Shown here: positions 15,093 to 24,886 of the stretch, one piece after another | Layout: every line of letters begins with the position of its first letter | Numbering within the stretch: position 1 is the first letter of the stretch | Source: Pedobacter schmidteae | Lineage (GTDB): Bacteria; Bacteroidota; Bacteroidia; Sphingobacteriales; Sphingobacteriaceae | Direction: 5' to 3' | NCBI RefSeq assembly: GCF_900564155.1 | Contig: NZ_LS999839.1 | Location: 4,709,097-4,773,096, forward strand | Length of the DNA: 64,000 bases | The notes under the pieces: generated by a model | What the model was told of the DNA's origin: nothing | Databases searched by the model: none | What the model saw: the letters and a program-made list of their open reading frames with translations, nothing else | Translations under genes and position numbers: made by a program

Positions 15093-15980
15093 ATGAAAAG
15101 AAATTCCCATATATTTTTGATATTAATAGCCACTCTTTTTTGCCCAACATTATTTGCTCAAACCACCCTTCAGCATAAGCTGGATAGCATTGTTAAGTCA
15201 AAAAGGGCTGACGTAGGATTTTCCGCCTTGTTTTTACCAGATCAAAAAAACATCTCTGTAAATGGGAATAAGCACTATCCTATGCAAAGTGTCTATAAAT
15301 TTCATCTCGCGCTTACCGTATTGAATCTGGTAGATAACGGCAAGTTTAGCCTTCAACAAAAAATACGGATTAAAAAAAGCGATCTGCTCGCCAACACCTG
15401 GAGTCCATTACGAGACAAATATCCGGAAGGCAATCTGATGCTACCTTTAGCAGAAATACTGAAATATACCGTTTCACAAAGTGATAATAATGGTTGTGAT
15501 ATCCTGTTCCGGCTAATTGGAGGACCTAAATCTGCAAACGACTTTATCAAGAAACAAGGCATTAAAGACATCAATATTGTAGCAACCGAAGAAGAGATGC
15601 ATAAGGATGATCAGGTTCAGTTCAGCAATTGGACTACGCCAAATGCAGCTAATGAGCTGCTCAGAAAGTTCCTTGCAGGAAAAATTCTCAGGAAAACAAC
15701 GCAGAACTTTCTAATGAAAATTATGGAAGAAACATCGACAGGACCAGGAAAGATTAAAGGTTTATTGCCGCAGGGAACACGTGTGGCGCATAAAACGGGA
15801 AGTTCGGGTGTAAATAAAGCCGGTATTACCGCTGCCTCTAATGACATTGGAATAGTTAGTCTGCCTGGCGGAAAAAAAATAATCATTTCTGCTTTTGTAT
15901 CCATGTCCAAAGAAAATGAGGCAGAGAACGATAAAATCATCGCAGAACTTACCAAAGCCGTATATGATAAAGGCTTATAG
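15093..15980 (+). CDS. bla: Class A beta-lactamase (subclass A2-like)
   Basis: This 295-residue protein hydrolyses beta-lactams in the periplasm. A signal peptide ends near LFAQ (residue 23). All active-site motifs are visible: SxxK as SVYK (S66-K69), SDN at residues 130-132, an omega-loop Glu in ATEEEMH (about 166-168), and KTG at 234-236. The pattern SQSDNNGCDILF and lack of the classical omega-loop sequence point to subclass A2, the group of CfxA, CepA, PER and VEB enzymes found in Bacteroidota. The substrate range cannot be read from the sequence. It is divergent from an XRE/pentapeptide gene; no mobile element flanks it closely, so it may be intrinsic. Confidence 0.93.
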   Translation: MKRNSHIFLILIATLFCPTLFAQTTLQHKLDSIVKSKRADVGFSALFLPDQKNISVNGNKHYPMQSVYKFHLALTVLNLVDNGKFSLQQKIRIKKSDLLANTWSPLRDKYPEGNLMLPLAEILKYTVSQSDNNGCDILFRLIGGPKSANDFIKKQGIKDINIVATEEEMHKDDQVQFSNWTTPNAANELLRKFLAGKILRKTTQNFLMKIMEETSTGPGKIKGLLPQGTRVAHKTGSSGVNKAGITAASNDIGIVSLPGGKKIIISAFVSMSKENEAENDKIIAELTKAVYDKGL

Positions 15981-16049
15981 CTCTCCTCCTCTTTTCAAAA
16001 TCAATTTTTAGAACTTCCCGGGATGGTAAATTATAGCTACAAAATAGCA

Positions 16050-17606
16050 TTAGGCCGCTGCTCCTTTAAATTTGGTGATGATCGTTCCCGTTAAAAAAAT
16101 AGACAGCGTTCCCACCACAATGATCATATTCGCATGCAGCGGATTCCTAAGATAAGCGTATTGCTCGGGAACCAGATAGGAAAGTGACATCCAAACAATC
16201 ACCAATAAGCCAACAACTGTGGCAGCAAAAGCTTCCATGTTACCCGATTTTTTACTGATAATTCCTAAAAGGAATAAGCCGAGCATACCACCTGCAAATA
16301 TTCCCGATAATTGCCACCAGATATCAAGGATACTCTTTACGCCAATCATAGCAATACCGCAAATCATACCAGCCACACCAAAAACAATGGTCGAGATATG
16401 TAATAAACGCAGATTTTGCTTGTCATTAATTGTTGGCTTAAAGTAACGCTTATAAATATCCTCAGAAAATACTGTAGCTGAAGCATTCATACCTGAGCTA
16501 ATGGTACTCATTGCCGCAGAAAGAATAGCAGAAACAATCAAACCAATTAACCCTGTGGGAATCATGGTTACCATAAAATGTGGCATCACCTTATCTCCAT
16601 AATCAGCAGGCTGAAGTGTTGCAGCTAAATGTTGAACATCGGCTGCTGATACCCCAGCCCCCAAACGCTCGGCCGCCACCTGCAGTTTTATCGGCACTAT
16701 CATCTCGGGATTGATCTGATAGTAAGCATATAAACAAGTTCCTATCACAAAAAACAATAAAGAGGCGGGTACGTAAATCCACACACAAAGCCATACAGAT
16801 TTTGAAGCTTCTTTTTCTGAAGTTGCTGTATGATAACGTTGTACATAGTTTTGGTCCATACCAAAATTATTCAGGTTAATAAAAAACCCATAAAGCATCA
16901 CCACCCAGAAGGTTGTTTGTGTAAAATCGGGACTAAAACTGCCAAGACTAAACTTATTGTCCTTGTTTCCTATTTCAATAATTTTTGATATTCCGCCTGG
17001 CATATTAGACACTACAAGGTAGATAATTAATACAGCACCAAGTGTTTTCAAAACACCCTGCACCACTTCGGTCCATATTACGGCCTCTATCCCCCCCATT
17101 ACGGTATAAATAATGATGCAAATACCGGTTACCAGCATAATCATTTGCATATTGTAGCCAGTTAAAGCCTGTAAGGTTAAAGAGATACCAAAAAAAATGG
17201 AGCCCATACGCGCCAGTTGTGTAAGTAAAAAACAAACTACGGCGTAAGTACGTGCCCACGGACCAAAGCGTTTCTCCAGGTTGGTATAGGCCGACACCTC
17301 TCCCGTATTGCGATAAAACGGAACAAAATATTTGGCAGCAACCCATGCAGCAATGGGCATAGAAATACTAAATACAAAAGCATTCCAATTGGAGCCGAAA
17401 GCCTTGCCCGGAACACCTAAAAAAGTATTACTGCTTAAAAAAGTTGCATAAATAGATAATCCGATGGCCCAGCCCGGTATAGCGCCCGAAGCTTTGGAGT
17501 ATTGATCCGAATTTTTGTTTCTACGGGAAAAATAAACGCCAACCATCACCATTGCCACCAAATAAGCAAGTATAATAGCAAGATCTAATACAGGTAGATT
17601 TTTCAT
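16050..17606 (-). CDS. Sodium:solute symporter (SSS family)
   Basis: This 518-residue membrane protein has about 13 hydrophobic segments, beginning with DLAIILAYLVAMVMVGVYFS. Family features include FLSSNTFLGVPGKAFGSNWN, the GFFINLNNFGMDQNYVQRYH segment and GLIVSAILSAAMSTISSGMN, which matches the sodium-site helix of SLC5 transporters. It imports a solute, probably a sugar or sugar acid, with Na+. It lies 73 bp downstream of a FucI-like gene on the same strand, so the transported compound may be the substrate of that enzyme. Closest named relatives would be sialic-acid or sugar SSS transporters, but the substrate is not determined. Confidence 0.9.
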   Translation of the reverse strand: MKNLPVLDLAIILAYLVAMVMVGVYFSRRNKNSDQYSKASGAIPGWAIGLSIYATFLSSNTFLGVPGKAFGSNWNAFVFSISMPIAAWVAAKYFVPFYRNTGEVSAYTNLEKRFGPWARTYAVVCFLLTQLARMGSIFFGISLTLQALTGYNMQMIMLVTGICIIIYTVMGGIEAVIWTEVVQGVLKTLGAVLIIYLVVSNMPGGISKIIEIGNKDNKFSLGSFSPDFTQTTFWVVMLYGFFINLNNFGMDQNYVQRYHTATSEKEASKSVWLCVWIYVPASLLFFVIGTCLYAYYQINPEMIVPIKLQVAAERLGAGVSAADVQHLAATLQPADYGDKVMPHFMVTMIPTGLIGLIVSAILSAAMSTISSGMNASATVFSEDIYKRYFKPTINDKQNLRLLHISTIVFGVAGMICGIAMIGVKSILDIWWQLSGIFAGGMLGLFLLGIISKKSGNMEAFAATVVGLLVIVWMSLSYLVPEQYAYLRNPLHANMIIVVGTLSIFLTGTIITKFKGAAA

Positions 17607-17679
17607 AGTTCGTTTATCAGTACTGCTTCGCTGTACAAATTTTTCCTAAATTATATATTATCATATCAATAACCAATTG

Positions 17680-19320
17680 CTAGCTGTACGCCTGGTATTT
17701 TCCCTCACAATCCACATCGCCACAGAAATGAACTTTTATCCCCATTTCTTCCAGTGCTGCAGCTTTTATACGACAAGCCTGATGTGCTGTAGCCTGATCT
17801 GTAGCATAGACCACATGGATGTGATTTGCCTGATGGCGGGCCATCATCTGATCGCGGGTTACCCCGGCCAATGTAGCGTGCATAATAGGCCATTGCGGTG
17901 TAGTATTCTGCCAGCGTCTTTCGGTTTCTTCATTTGGAAGAAATACGGACTCACCAACCCCCATATCACAATGCAAAGCGTCATTCATGATATAAATCCG
18001 GCTCCAAACCAAGCTTCCAGGTTTACTGATTCCTTTAAGACTTCCTCCCCCCAGATGAAAAAACATTGGTGGTTGCCGTTCGCTGGTGGCACCAGCATAC
18101 CCATCAATGAAATGCGCGGCTGGTGCAGCTCCTGAAATCAGAAAAAGCCATACAAAATCATCAATTCCGTTACCGGTATAATGTTCTCCCCATCTAATGT
18201 CGTGCAAAGTATTTTCACCAGACATTCCAAGTTCATTCCATAAATTATAGGTTACTAATGCATCAATTCCGGCACATTCATCCACTTCATTAAAATGTGG
18301 CAAAGCCTGTTTTGCAAATAATTCCTTACCCGACTCAGAAAATACAGGAGGCCGATCCTGGTTATTTAATAAGCCCTCTGCCAGGTCGCTGGTTGCCGTT
18401 AAATCTTTCAGGCCCTGCTGATATTGAATTCCAATCGTATCACAACCAAACTCATCCGCTATACGCAGTGCAGCGATATACATCTTGCACTGGTTCAGGG
18501 TTTGTTCTTTTGTCAATTCAGTTAAACTATCTGTTCCCCATTTAAAAGTCATTCCTTTATCCAGCAACCAATTAAGCACAGCTTCCGCTTCACTATCGGT
18601 AACAGTTAGCATTTTTGCATATAAGGCCGATTGGCTTAGTCGTTCCTTAAATATTCCGGTTTTATGCAACAAATCATCGGGAACAATAGCATTAAACATC
18701 CCCATGCATCCCTCATCAAATACGCCCATAATGGCTTTCTTACTGCGCAATGCACGTCCAAATGCCCTGCCTTTTTCTTCATCCGCAGCAGGAATAGCAA
18801 CAACATCAAAATCTTTTACATGACTGCTGTCATGTTTTATCGTCCCCGTCGATAACCATTCTGTTAAACCTTTATTAAAAAAATCATCGGTAAAATCTTC
18901 ACTCCACAAGCTACTGTAAACTACCTCTGCTTTTGTCAGCGAGCCATTTAAATTCAACATTCCTACAAGCCCTGGCCATTGCCCACTCCAATTGGCAACA
19001 GTTAAAATAGGTCCCTGGTGGGTGGTCAAACCTGCCAATACATGATGAGAATATTGCCATACACTCTCTGCAACAATCAATGGAACTTCTGCAGGTATAT
19101 TTTTAAATACCTCAATACCCATTCTCTGCGAGTCAATAAAGCCATGCTTTTTAACTCCATCGTAAGCATGCGCTCTTTTTACGGTCCAACCTTGCCTGGC
19201 CAATGCCTTGGCTAGTAACGCTTCCATTTCTTGTTGCGCAGCCCAGCAATTTAAGTTGGCCGACAAACGTAAATCGCCGCTGCATACCAGATAAACTTGC
19301 TTTTCGGTATTTGTTATCAT
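17680..19320 (-). CDS. Fucose/arabinose-isomerase-like protein
   Basis: This 546-residue cytoplasmic protein resembles the L-fucose/L-arabinose isomerase fold family (COG2407-like). The N-terminal half has a Rossmann-type series of strands (VYLVCSGDLRLSANLNCWAA, GPILTVANWSGQWPGLVGML). The C-terminal half carries CDTIGIQYQQGLKDL, and the end reads AALEEMGIKVHFCGDVDCEG. Acidic residues that could bind a metal are present, but I cannot match the Glu/Asp/His triad with certainty. Together with the SSS transporter downstream it suggests uptake and isomerisation of a sugar. It might also be a binding protein that has lost activity. Confidence 0.55.
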   Translation of the reverse strand: MITNTEKQVYLVCSGDLRLSANLNCWAAQQEMEALLAKALARQGWTVKRAHAYDGVKKHGFIDSQRMGIEVFKNIPAEVPLIVAESVWQYSHHVLAGLTTHQGPILTVANWSGQWPGLVGMLNLNGSLTKAEVVYSSLWSEDFTDDFFNKGLTEWLSTGTIKHDSSHVKDFDVVAIPAADEEKGRAFGRALRSKKAIMGVFDEGCMGMFNAIVPDDLLHKTGIFKERLSQSALYAKMLTVTDSEAEAVLNWLLDKGMTFKWGTDSLTELTKEQTLNQCKMYIAALRIADEFGCDTIGIQYQQGLKDLTATSDLAEGLLNNQDRPPVFSESGKELFAKQALPHFNEVDECAGIDALVTYNLWNELGMSGENTLHDIRWGEHYTGNGIDDFVWLFLISGAAPAAHFIDGYAGATSERQPPMFFHLGGGSLKGISKPGSLVWSRIYIMNDALHCDMGVGESVFLPNEETERRWQNTTPQWPIMHATLAGVTRDQMMARHQANHIHVVYATDQATAHQACRIKAAALEEMGIKVHFCGDVDCEGKYQAYS

Positions 19321-19528
19321 GTTCTTTAAAAGGTTTAAATCATATTAGGTTATATGCCTCAATCTGACGGATAATGCATTACCCACTATCGGTCCAAAAA
19401 TCAGCACTACACAAATATGAGAAGCCTTTGTTTCAAAACTCTGCGACTTGTTGCCTACTTTATGTGAAATATTATCATTTATTTACCTTTTTGAGTATCC
19501 CCGTAAAGTACCGCAGCAGGTATTTGGC

Positions 19529-20287
19529 CTAATTAAAATTCTCTTCAATATACTGTCGCGCCTGTTCCTGTGTTAAAACAGCAAAATCCTTATAACGGTC
19601 ATGAACATCAATGATCTCTTCAAGAGCATCGGCAACAAGTTTTTTATTTTCCCAACCTTTAAGGTGAGCTACTACAGTTTGAATGCAGCCCTTTTTATAG
19701 GCAATCTGCCCAATAACATGTACTAATGTATTTCTTACCCGGGCAGTTTTATCGTGTTGCAGTTCCTGCAACATAGGTAAAATATCCTGAGGGTATTTTC
19801 GTCCCCTAAGCTCTATACCGTGGCATATTTCGCGGCGTATCTCTTTCTCCTCATGATGCAGGTATTGTTGTGCCCATTGTAGCACAGGCACCGGGTTTAC
19901 TTCTCCCATTTTTTTTATAGAACCGATTACCGCATTACGGGGCGAATGGTGACTATCAAACAACCCTTTCTCAAAAAACCGCCTGACGTTTTCAAAATCC
20001 GTTTTACCCACTTCCCCGGCGGCGTTGATTGCCGTTTGCCTGATTTTAAAATCTTCAGCCTCAAACAAATGTTCCAATGCACCAATTATTTTGGGTTGAA
20101 GTATTACCTTGGCATGGTATATTTTGCCAAATGATAAATACGCAGATTTCCGGATATAAGTATCTTCGTCGGCAAAATATCGGATAATCATCTTAAATGT
20201 TCCTTTCTCTAATTCTGCCAAAATGTTGCGGTTAATTTCAGCAACAACCTCTATCCGTTCCTGTTTATTTAAATCATAAAACCCCAT
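19529..20287 (-). CDS. HEAT-repeat protein
   Basis: The protein (252 residues from ATG 20287) consists of about six HEAT-like helical pairs: DEDTYIRKSAYLSFGKIYH, EDFKIRQTAINAAGEVGKTD, SPRNAVIGSIKKMGEV, EKEIRREICHGIELRGRKY and KTARVRNTLVHVIGQIAY. HEAT-repeat proteins act as scaffolds, and some bacterial ones bind DNA or modify proteins. I prefer MGFYDLNKQERIEV as the start; an upstream codon at 20338 would add 17 unlikely residues. It lies 208 bp upstream of the FucI-like gene on the same strand. A link to the sugar genes is only positional. Confidence 0.75.
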   Translation of the reverse strand: MGFYDLNKQERIEVVAEINRNILAELEKGTFKMIIRYFADEDTYIRKSAYLSFGKIYHAKVILQPKIIGALEHLFEAEDFKIRQTAINAAGEVGKTDFENVRRFFEKGLFDSHHSPRNAVIGSIKKMGEVNPVPVLQWAQQYLHHEEKEIRREICHGIELRGRKYPQDILPMLQELQHDKTARVRNTLVHVIGQIAYKKGCIQTVVAHLKGWENKKLVADALEEIIDVHDRYKDFAVLTQEQARQYIEENFN

Positions 20288-20574
20288 AATGCAATAATAA
20301 CGTTTATTGGTTACGCTTGCTATACAATATTTTATCAATTAACTTAACATGTGCCGTTTAAAAAGCTAATCCTGTTTAACTTCGTCTGTTTTATTAAACA
20401 TCACGATTCTTTTTGAATCGCCCTTATGATGAGTTATCGGAGGACAGTTACATTTCCTGCCAATATGTTTCCAGAGAGCAAGACATTATTTTTAATTATA
20501 CCCTATTGTTTTTTTTGCATACCTTAAATTCGTAATACTACGTTTATCCAAATCTTGCTGGTCATTTTAAAATT

Positions 20575-22248
20575 ATGACAACTAAACTAACCCTTATGAT
20601 GAAGTGTACAAACTTATTACTCCTCTTTTTAAATTGTGTATTTGTAACACAGGCGCAAAATAAGATACCGAATGAAAACAATGTTGTAATCACGTCTATA
20701 GAGGATAAAACCCGGGTGTACACCAGCGACAATGGGGAATTGCACGTCAACGTATCGCCAAAAGATTTGCTTAAACTTAAAGCAGCCGGCGCAGTTCACT
20801 ACAGCGACTTCGGTGCTAAAGGTGATGGAAAAACCGATGATATAGACATTATAGCCGCAACGCATGCATTTGCCAACATTCATGGCCTTTTGGTGAAGGC
20901 CGATGATGGAGCCACCTACTATATTGGGGGTAAGGAGCGTCGGGCTGTTATCCAGACAGATACCGATTTCGGCACAGCAAACTTTATCATTGATGATACT
21001 GATGTTAAAAACTCCAATGCGCCTGTTTTCATAGTGAGTTCTAGCTTGAAACCCTTTAACCTGAAAACGATATCTTCACTTAAACGAGGCCAGGTAAAAA
21101 TCAATGTCTCTTTACCCAGTCCTTGTTTAATCACGGTCACGAATTCCAACGTCAAGCAATACATCCGGTACGGACTAAATCAAAACAATGGTTCTTCGCA
21201 AACTGACATCTTTCTTGCCGACAAAAACGGCAACATAGATATGAATGCACCAATTATCTGGGATTTCGAACAGATCACCAATATCACCGCTCAGCCCATC
21301 GATGAACATCTGCTAAAGATCACCGGAGGTCATTTTACCACCATCGCTAATAAAGCTGAATCAAAATCCTATTACAACCGAAACATTGCAATCAGGCGAT
21401 CACATGTAGTTGTTGAAGGGCTGCAACACCTGATCAAGGGCGAAGGAGAAAACGGTGCACCGTATGGAGGATTTATCAATATTGGTGACTGCGCCTATGT
21501 AACCGTAAAAAATACCATCCTAACCGGACATCTGACCTATGGCAAGATTGGAGCAGCAGGTAAACCTGTCTCCATGGGTACTTACGATCTGTCTGTAAAC
21601 CGCTCACTCAATGTGTCTTTCATCAATTGCAGCCAAACCAACGATATTAACAACAGCAAATACTGGGGTATTTTAGGCTCAAACTTTTGCAAAAATCTGT
21701 TTTATGACAATTGTGTACTCTCCAGGTTTGATGCGCACCAAGGTGTTACCAATGCCACTATTCGCAACTCAACCCTGGGGCACATGGGAATCAATGCCAT
21801 TGGTAGCGGAATCCTAACAATCGAGAATTCGACAGTTCGGGGAAGGAGTTTTGTCAACCTACGCTCCGACTACGGCAGTACCTGGCAGGGACAGATTGTG
21901 ATACGTAACTGTGTCTTTGTACCGGCAGGTGGCAAATCAATCGTAGCTTCCCTCATCAGCGGATCCTATTCAGGACAACATAATTTCGGCTACACCTGCT
22001 ATATGCCAGAGCGAATCACCATTGAAAATCTAAAAATTGACGACTCCAATCATCCTGATAATTATCAGGGTCCTACCATTTTCGCCAATTTCAATCCGAA
22101 AATGACAGACAATACCTATCAGGAAAAATTCCCGTATGTAAAAACTAAAGAAGTCATTTTAAAAAACGTAACAACTACTAGTAAGAAAGCCCTGAGGATT
22201 AGCGACAATCCGTTTATGTTCAAGGATGTAAAAGTTAAGGAGGATTAA
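20575..22248 (+). CDS. Secreted right-handed beta-helix protein (pectate-lyase-3 type)
   Basis: This 557-residue protein has a signal peptide (CTNLLLLFLNCVFVTQAQ), so it is exported. The hallmark VHYSDFGAKGDGKTDDIDII near residue 80 is the N-terminal motif of the Pectate_lyase_3/GH28-related beta-helix family. Downstream are repeated short strands typical of a parallel beta-helix (for example NATIRNSTLGHMGINAIGSG, LTIENSTVRGRSF). It probably cleaves or binds a polysaccharide. I cannot identify catalytic residues or assign a CAZy family. Start codons at 20575, 20596 and 20599 are all possible. It is followed by an AraC regulator. Confidence 0.78.
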   Translation: MTTKLTLMMKCTNLLLLFLNCVFVTQAQNKIPNENNVVITSIEDKTRVYTSDNGELHVNVSPKDLLKLKAAGAVHYSDFGAKGDGKTDDIDIIAATHAFANIHGLLVKADDGATYYIGGKERRAVIQTDTDFGTANFIIDDTDVKNSNAPVFIVSSSLKPFNLKTISSLKRGQVKINVSLPSPCLITVTNSNVKQYIRYGLNQNNGSSQTDIFLADKNGNIDMNAPIIWDFEQITNITAQPIDEHLLKITGGHFTTIANKAESKSYYNRNIAIRRSHVVVEGLQHLIKGEGENGAPYGGFINIGDCAYVTVKNTILTGHLTYGKIGAAGKPVSMGTYDLSVNRSLNVSFINCSQTNDINNSKYWGILGSNFCKNLFYDNCVLSRFDAHQGVTNATIRNSTLGHMGINAIGSGILTIENSTVRGRSFVNLRSDYGSTWQGQIVIRNCVFVPAGGKSIVASLISGSYSGQHNFGYTCYMPERITIENLKIDDSNHPDNYQGPTIFANFNPKMTDNTYQEKFPYVKTKEVILKNVTTTSKKALRISDNPFMFKDVKVKED

Positions 22249-22378
22249 TATCTCCCGGAACTTTTGCAATGACCAGTTTACTAATTATTTTGGCTGAAGC
22301 ATTACATCAGCATTTAACCTAAGCAATTTCCTGGATAGATTTTGTGCATCATATGGTATATGCTATTAATTTTGTATT

Positions 22379-23269
22379 GTGACCAAAATAAAGCGAATAA
22401 CCGCAACAGATTTTAGAGGACAATATATGTCAGAAATGTCAACTGATTTTGCAGTTTTAAAAACAGCAATTCAGATACATGATATTGGAAAAACATCTGG
22501 CTTCATCAAAGTCCCTACCCCTTTGCACAGGCCCGAATACAATTTTATTGTTCACATTACCAAAGGAAGTGCAAAACAGCAGGTAGATGCTGATTTGGCT
22601 TCTATAAAAAAGAATGAAATCTTATTTGTCAGACAAGGGAATGTAACCTCCTTAAGGGAAGTAAGCCCCGATGCCAACGGGCACATCATTTTATTCGAAG
22701 ATCAAACGCTCAATCAATTGTTATCAAAACAGGAACTCATTAAGCTATTTTCCTCGAATATAATCATTCATTTATCAGAAGAAAGTAGCAGATGGCTAAC
22801 CTCCTTATTTGAGCTGTTGAGCATTGAACTTTATTACCCAAATCCAAATCTTAATATTTGCTATTCTCTTTTGCAAGCCGGACTGCAGAAAATTTTTAGT
22901 TCCAGTAAAGAACTGAATAAGGGTATAAACCGCAGTACCGAAATTACTTTCAATTTTAAGGAACTGGTTTACAAGCACCATTTAAAACATAAAACGATCC
23001 TGTTTTATGCTGGCAAATTATCCGTTTCCGAAAATTACCTCCACAGATGTATCAAAGAAACTATCGGTCAAAGCCCCAAAGAATGGATCAACAAAGTAAG
23101 CATCCTGCAAAGCCAGCTCCTTTTACAGGATCTGACCAAAAGTATTTCAGAAATAGCATTTGAGCTCAACTATGGCGATCCTAGTTATTTTGGGCGGCTT
23201 TTTAAAAAGATAACCGGAGTAACCCCTTCGGAATACCGGCTTGCATTTATGCAAGATTTGTCCGAGTAA
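22379..23269 (+). CDS. AraC-family transcriptional regulator
   Basis: This 296-residue protein has an N-terminal cupin-like sensor region (about residues 30-150) and the two-HTH AraC domain at the C-terminus. The second HTH carries the family signature LTKSISEIAFELNYGDPSYF followed by GRLFKKITGVTPSEYR. The start at 22379 is GTG; an ATG at 22427 or 22436 would shorten it by 16-19 residues. It lies between the beta-helix enzyme and the DUF6268 protein, both rightward, and may regulate one of them. The ligand is unknown. Confidence 0.88.
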   Translation: MTKIKRITATDFRGQYMSEMSTDFAVLKTAIQIHDIGKTSGFIKVPTPLHRPEYNFIVHITKGSAKQQVDADLASIKKNEILFVRQGNVTSLREVSPDANGHIILFEDQTLNQLLSKQELIKLFSSNIIIHLSEESSRWLTSLFELLSIELYYPNPNLNICYSLLQAGLQKIFSSSKELNKGINRSTEITFNFKELVYKHHLKHKTILFYAGKLSVSENYLHRCIKETIGQSPKEWINKVSILQSQLLLQDLTKSISEIAFELNYGDPSYFGRLFKKITGVTPSEYRLAFMQDLSE

Positions 23270-23332
23270 ACCGTGGTTTCGTTTTAAAACAATTCTTGTT
23301 TTCAATTCACCTTTGTAACAAATACAAAGAAA

Positions 23333-24337
23333 ATGAAAACATTAACAACTGTTAGAAACTATAGCATCAGGAATAAACCCCAAATGACTTCATACTGCGA
23401 ACACAAAGCGATCACCATCTTGATGTATTTGTGTTTAATTACTTTAACTCTTCTTTTTTCAAGTAAAAGTTACAGCCAGATTATTCAGGATGTTGGTGGC
23501 GTTGCCACAACAGTCCATGCAAAAACTACTTTTAAAAATAAGGATCTGCCATCAGAAAGTTCACTTTCCGGAAATAAGTTTCAACTGAATACCTACGACG
23601 CATGGCTACCTGTTCCTCCTTTTAAAATTGGCAGAACGAGCATTTTCAGTAACCTTAATTATCGTTTGATGGATTTTAAGTACGACAACAATTCTATAAA
23701 TGATCCAAATCGGATTGAAAGAATTCATGAAATAAAGTCCGTAATTATCATCCGCCATCCCATTACAAGTAAATGGTCTGTTCTGGCAATAGCAATGCCC
23801 ACCCTTGCTGCAGATTTTAAAAAATCTGTTTCTGTAGACGACCTGATTCTGGACGGGATACTTGGAATATCGAAAAAATTTGGTAGCGCATCAAATCTGG
23901 AAATTGGATTTGGAGTTCACGCACTACACTCGTTCGGAGAAACTTTAATTACCCCCGGGATATCAATTGACTACAGAAGCACAAACAATAAATGGTTAGC
24001 CCAATTTTATTGGCCAAGGTTAAATGTGCTTTATAGCGTAAGCGCAAATACCCAGATAGGTTTGGCCGGTTCAATAGACTGGACACGCTTTAATCTGAAA
24101 AACTATCAAGGCTATTCGGGCAAGGAAGTCGATTATGCTCAGTTCTCCACTATCCATGGTGGCTTGCAGGTACATCAACGTTTAATAGGTGGAATATGGT
24201 TTCAGGCACAAGCTGGAATGGGGCTTTTGAACCGTTATGAGCTGTTCAATGCCAACCAAAAAACAGTGAATGATTTCTCTATTTCCAACATGGGCTATGG
24301 AAAAGCGGCCCTCACCTATCGTATGGGTAGAAGATAA
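23333..24337 (+). CDS. DUF6268-like outer-membrane beta-barrel protein
   Basis: This 334-residue protein has a hydrophobic signal segment ending at KSYSQ (about residue 49, with a long N-terminal extension; a start at the ATG before YLCLITLTLLF would be more typical). The remainder alternates short amphipathic strands with turns (SNLEIGFGVHALHSFGE, KWLAQFYWPRLNVLYSVSAN, GLLNRYELFNANQK) and ends in an aromatic-containing strand, as expected for an outer-membrane barrel. I recognise DUF6268, whose role is unknown. It is 12 bp upstream of a small membrane protein gene. Confidence 0.72.
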   Translation: MKTLTTVRNYSIRNKPQMTSYCEHKAITILMYLCLITLTLLFSSKSYSQIIQDVGGVATTVHAKTTFKNKDLPSESSLSGNKFQLNTYDAWLPVPPFKIGRTSIFSNLNYRLMDFKYDNNSINDPNRIERIHEIKSVIIIRHPITSKWSVLAIAMPTLAADFKKSVSVDDLILDGILGISKKFGSASNLEIGFGVHALHSFGETLITPGISIDYRSTNNKWLAQFYWPRLNVLYSVSANTQIGLAGSIDWTRFNLKNYQGYSGKEVDYAQFSTIHGGLQVHQRLIGGIWFQAQAGMGLLNRYELFNANQKTVNDFSISNMGYGKAALTYRMGRR

Positions 24338-24349
24338 TGCAACGGTACA

Positions 24350-24763
24350 ATGAAAAATAGAAATCACCTTTATTCAACGTTCAACCTGCGTTCCTTATTT
24401 GTTGCAGCTGTGCCCGCTTACGTATTTCCTACACTAATGTCTTTTACATCGGGCTTTTTGCTTCAAAAAAAGGAGCTGATGGCGGCTAGCTACACCACCA
24501 TTGGGTTGTCGTCTTTATTGTCAACAATATTTAGCTTTATTATACTTTGGCAATGCGAATCCAGACTAATCTTAGTACAGAACAAGCTGACCAGATCTGT
24601 GCTCATCATTTTGGTGATGATGAGCCTGGGAATGTTGTGCACATCGATACACAAGCTTCAATCCGAACGTATCAATATAACATTCTCCGCATTCCTTGGT
24701 GCAGCAATATTAATGATCCGTTATCAGATAAAAAATACGAAGAGGATAAACAAAGGAAATTAA
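24350..24763 (+). CDS. Small integral membrane protein
   Basis: This 137-residue protein begins 12 bp after the DUF6268 gene, so they are likely one transcript. Four hydrophobic segments can be seen: SLFVAAVPAYVFPTLMSF, TTIGLSSLLSTIFSFIILW, SVLIILVMMSLGMLC and ITFSAFLGAAILMI. The N- and C-termini are positively charged. It does not match a family I recognise. Its role is probably linked to the barrel protein upstream, but this is inferred from gene order only. Confidence 0.6.
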   Translation: MKNRNHLYSTFNLRSLFVAAVPAYVFPTLMSFTSGFLLQKKELMAASYTTIGLSSLLSTIFSFIILWQCESRLILVQNKLTRSVLIILVMMSLGMLCTSIHKLQSERINITFSAFLGAAILMIRYQIKNTKRINKGN

Positions 24764-24886
24764 TTGTATCCTTCTATGTTAGATAATTTGCCGCATTACC
24801 CACCTAATATTGTCCGTTTTACCCTCATAATTAGCATGAGCTAACACATAACTTTACATTGAACAATATCTATAAACTGTGAAATT

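Noticed and set aside
15093-15980. Recently acquired resistance gene
   Set aside because: No insertion sequence, integron or transfer gene flanks the beta-lactamase closely; it looks like a resident chromosomal gene.
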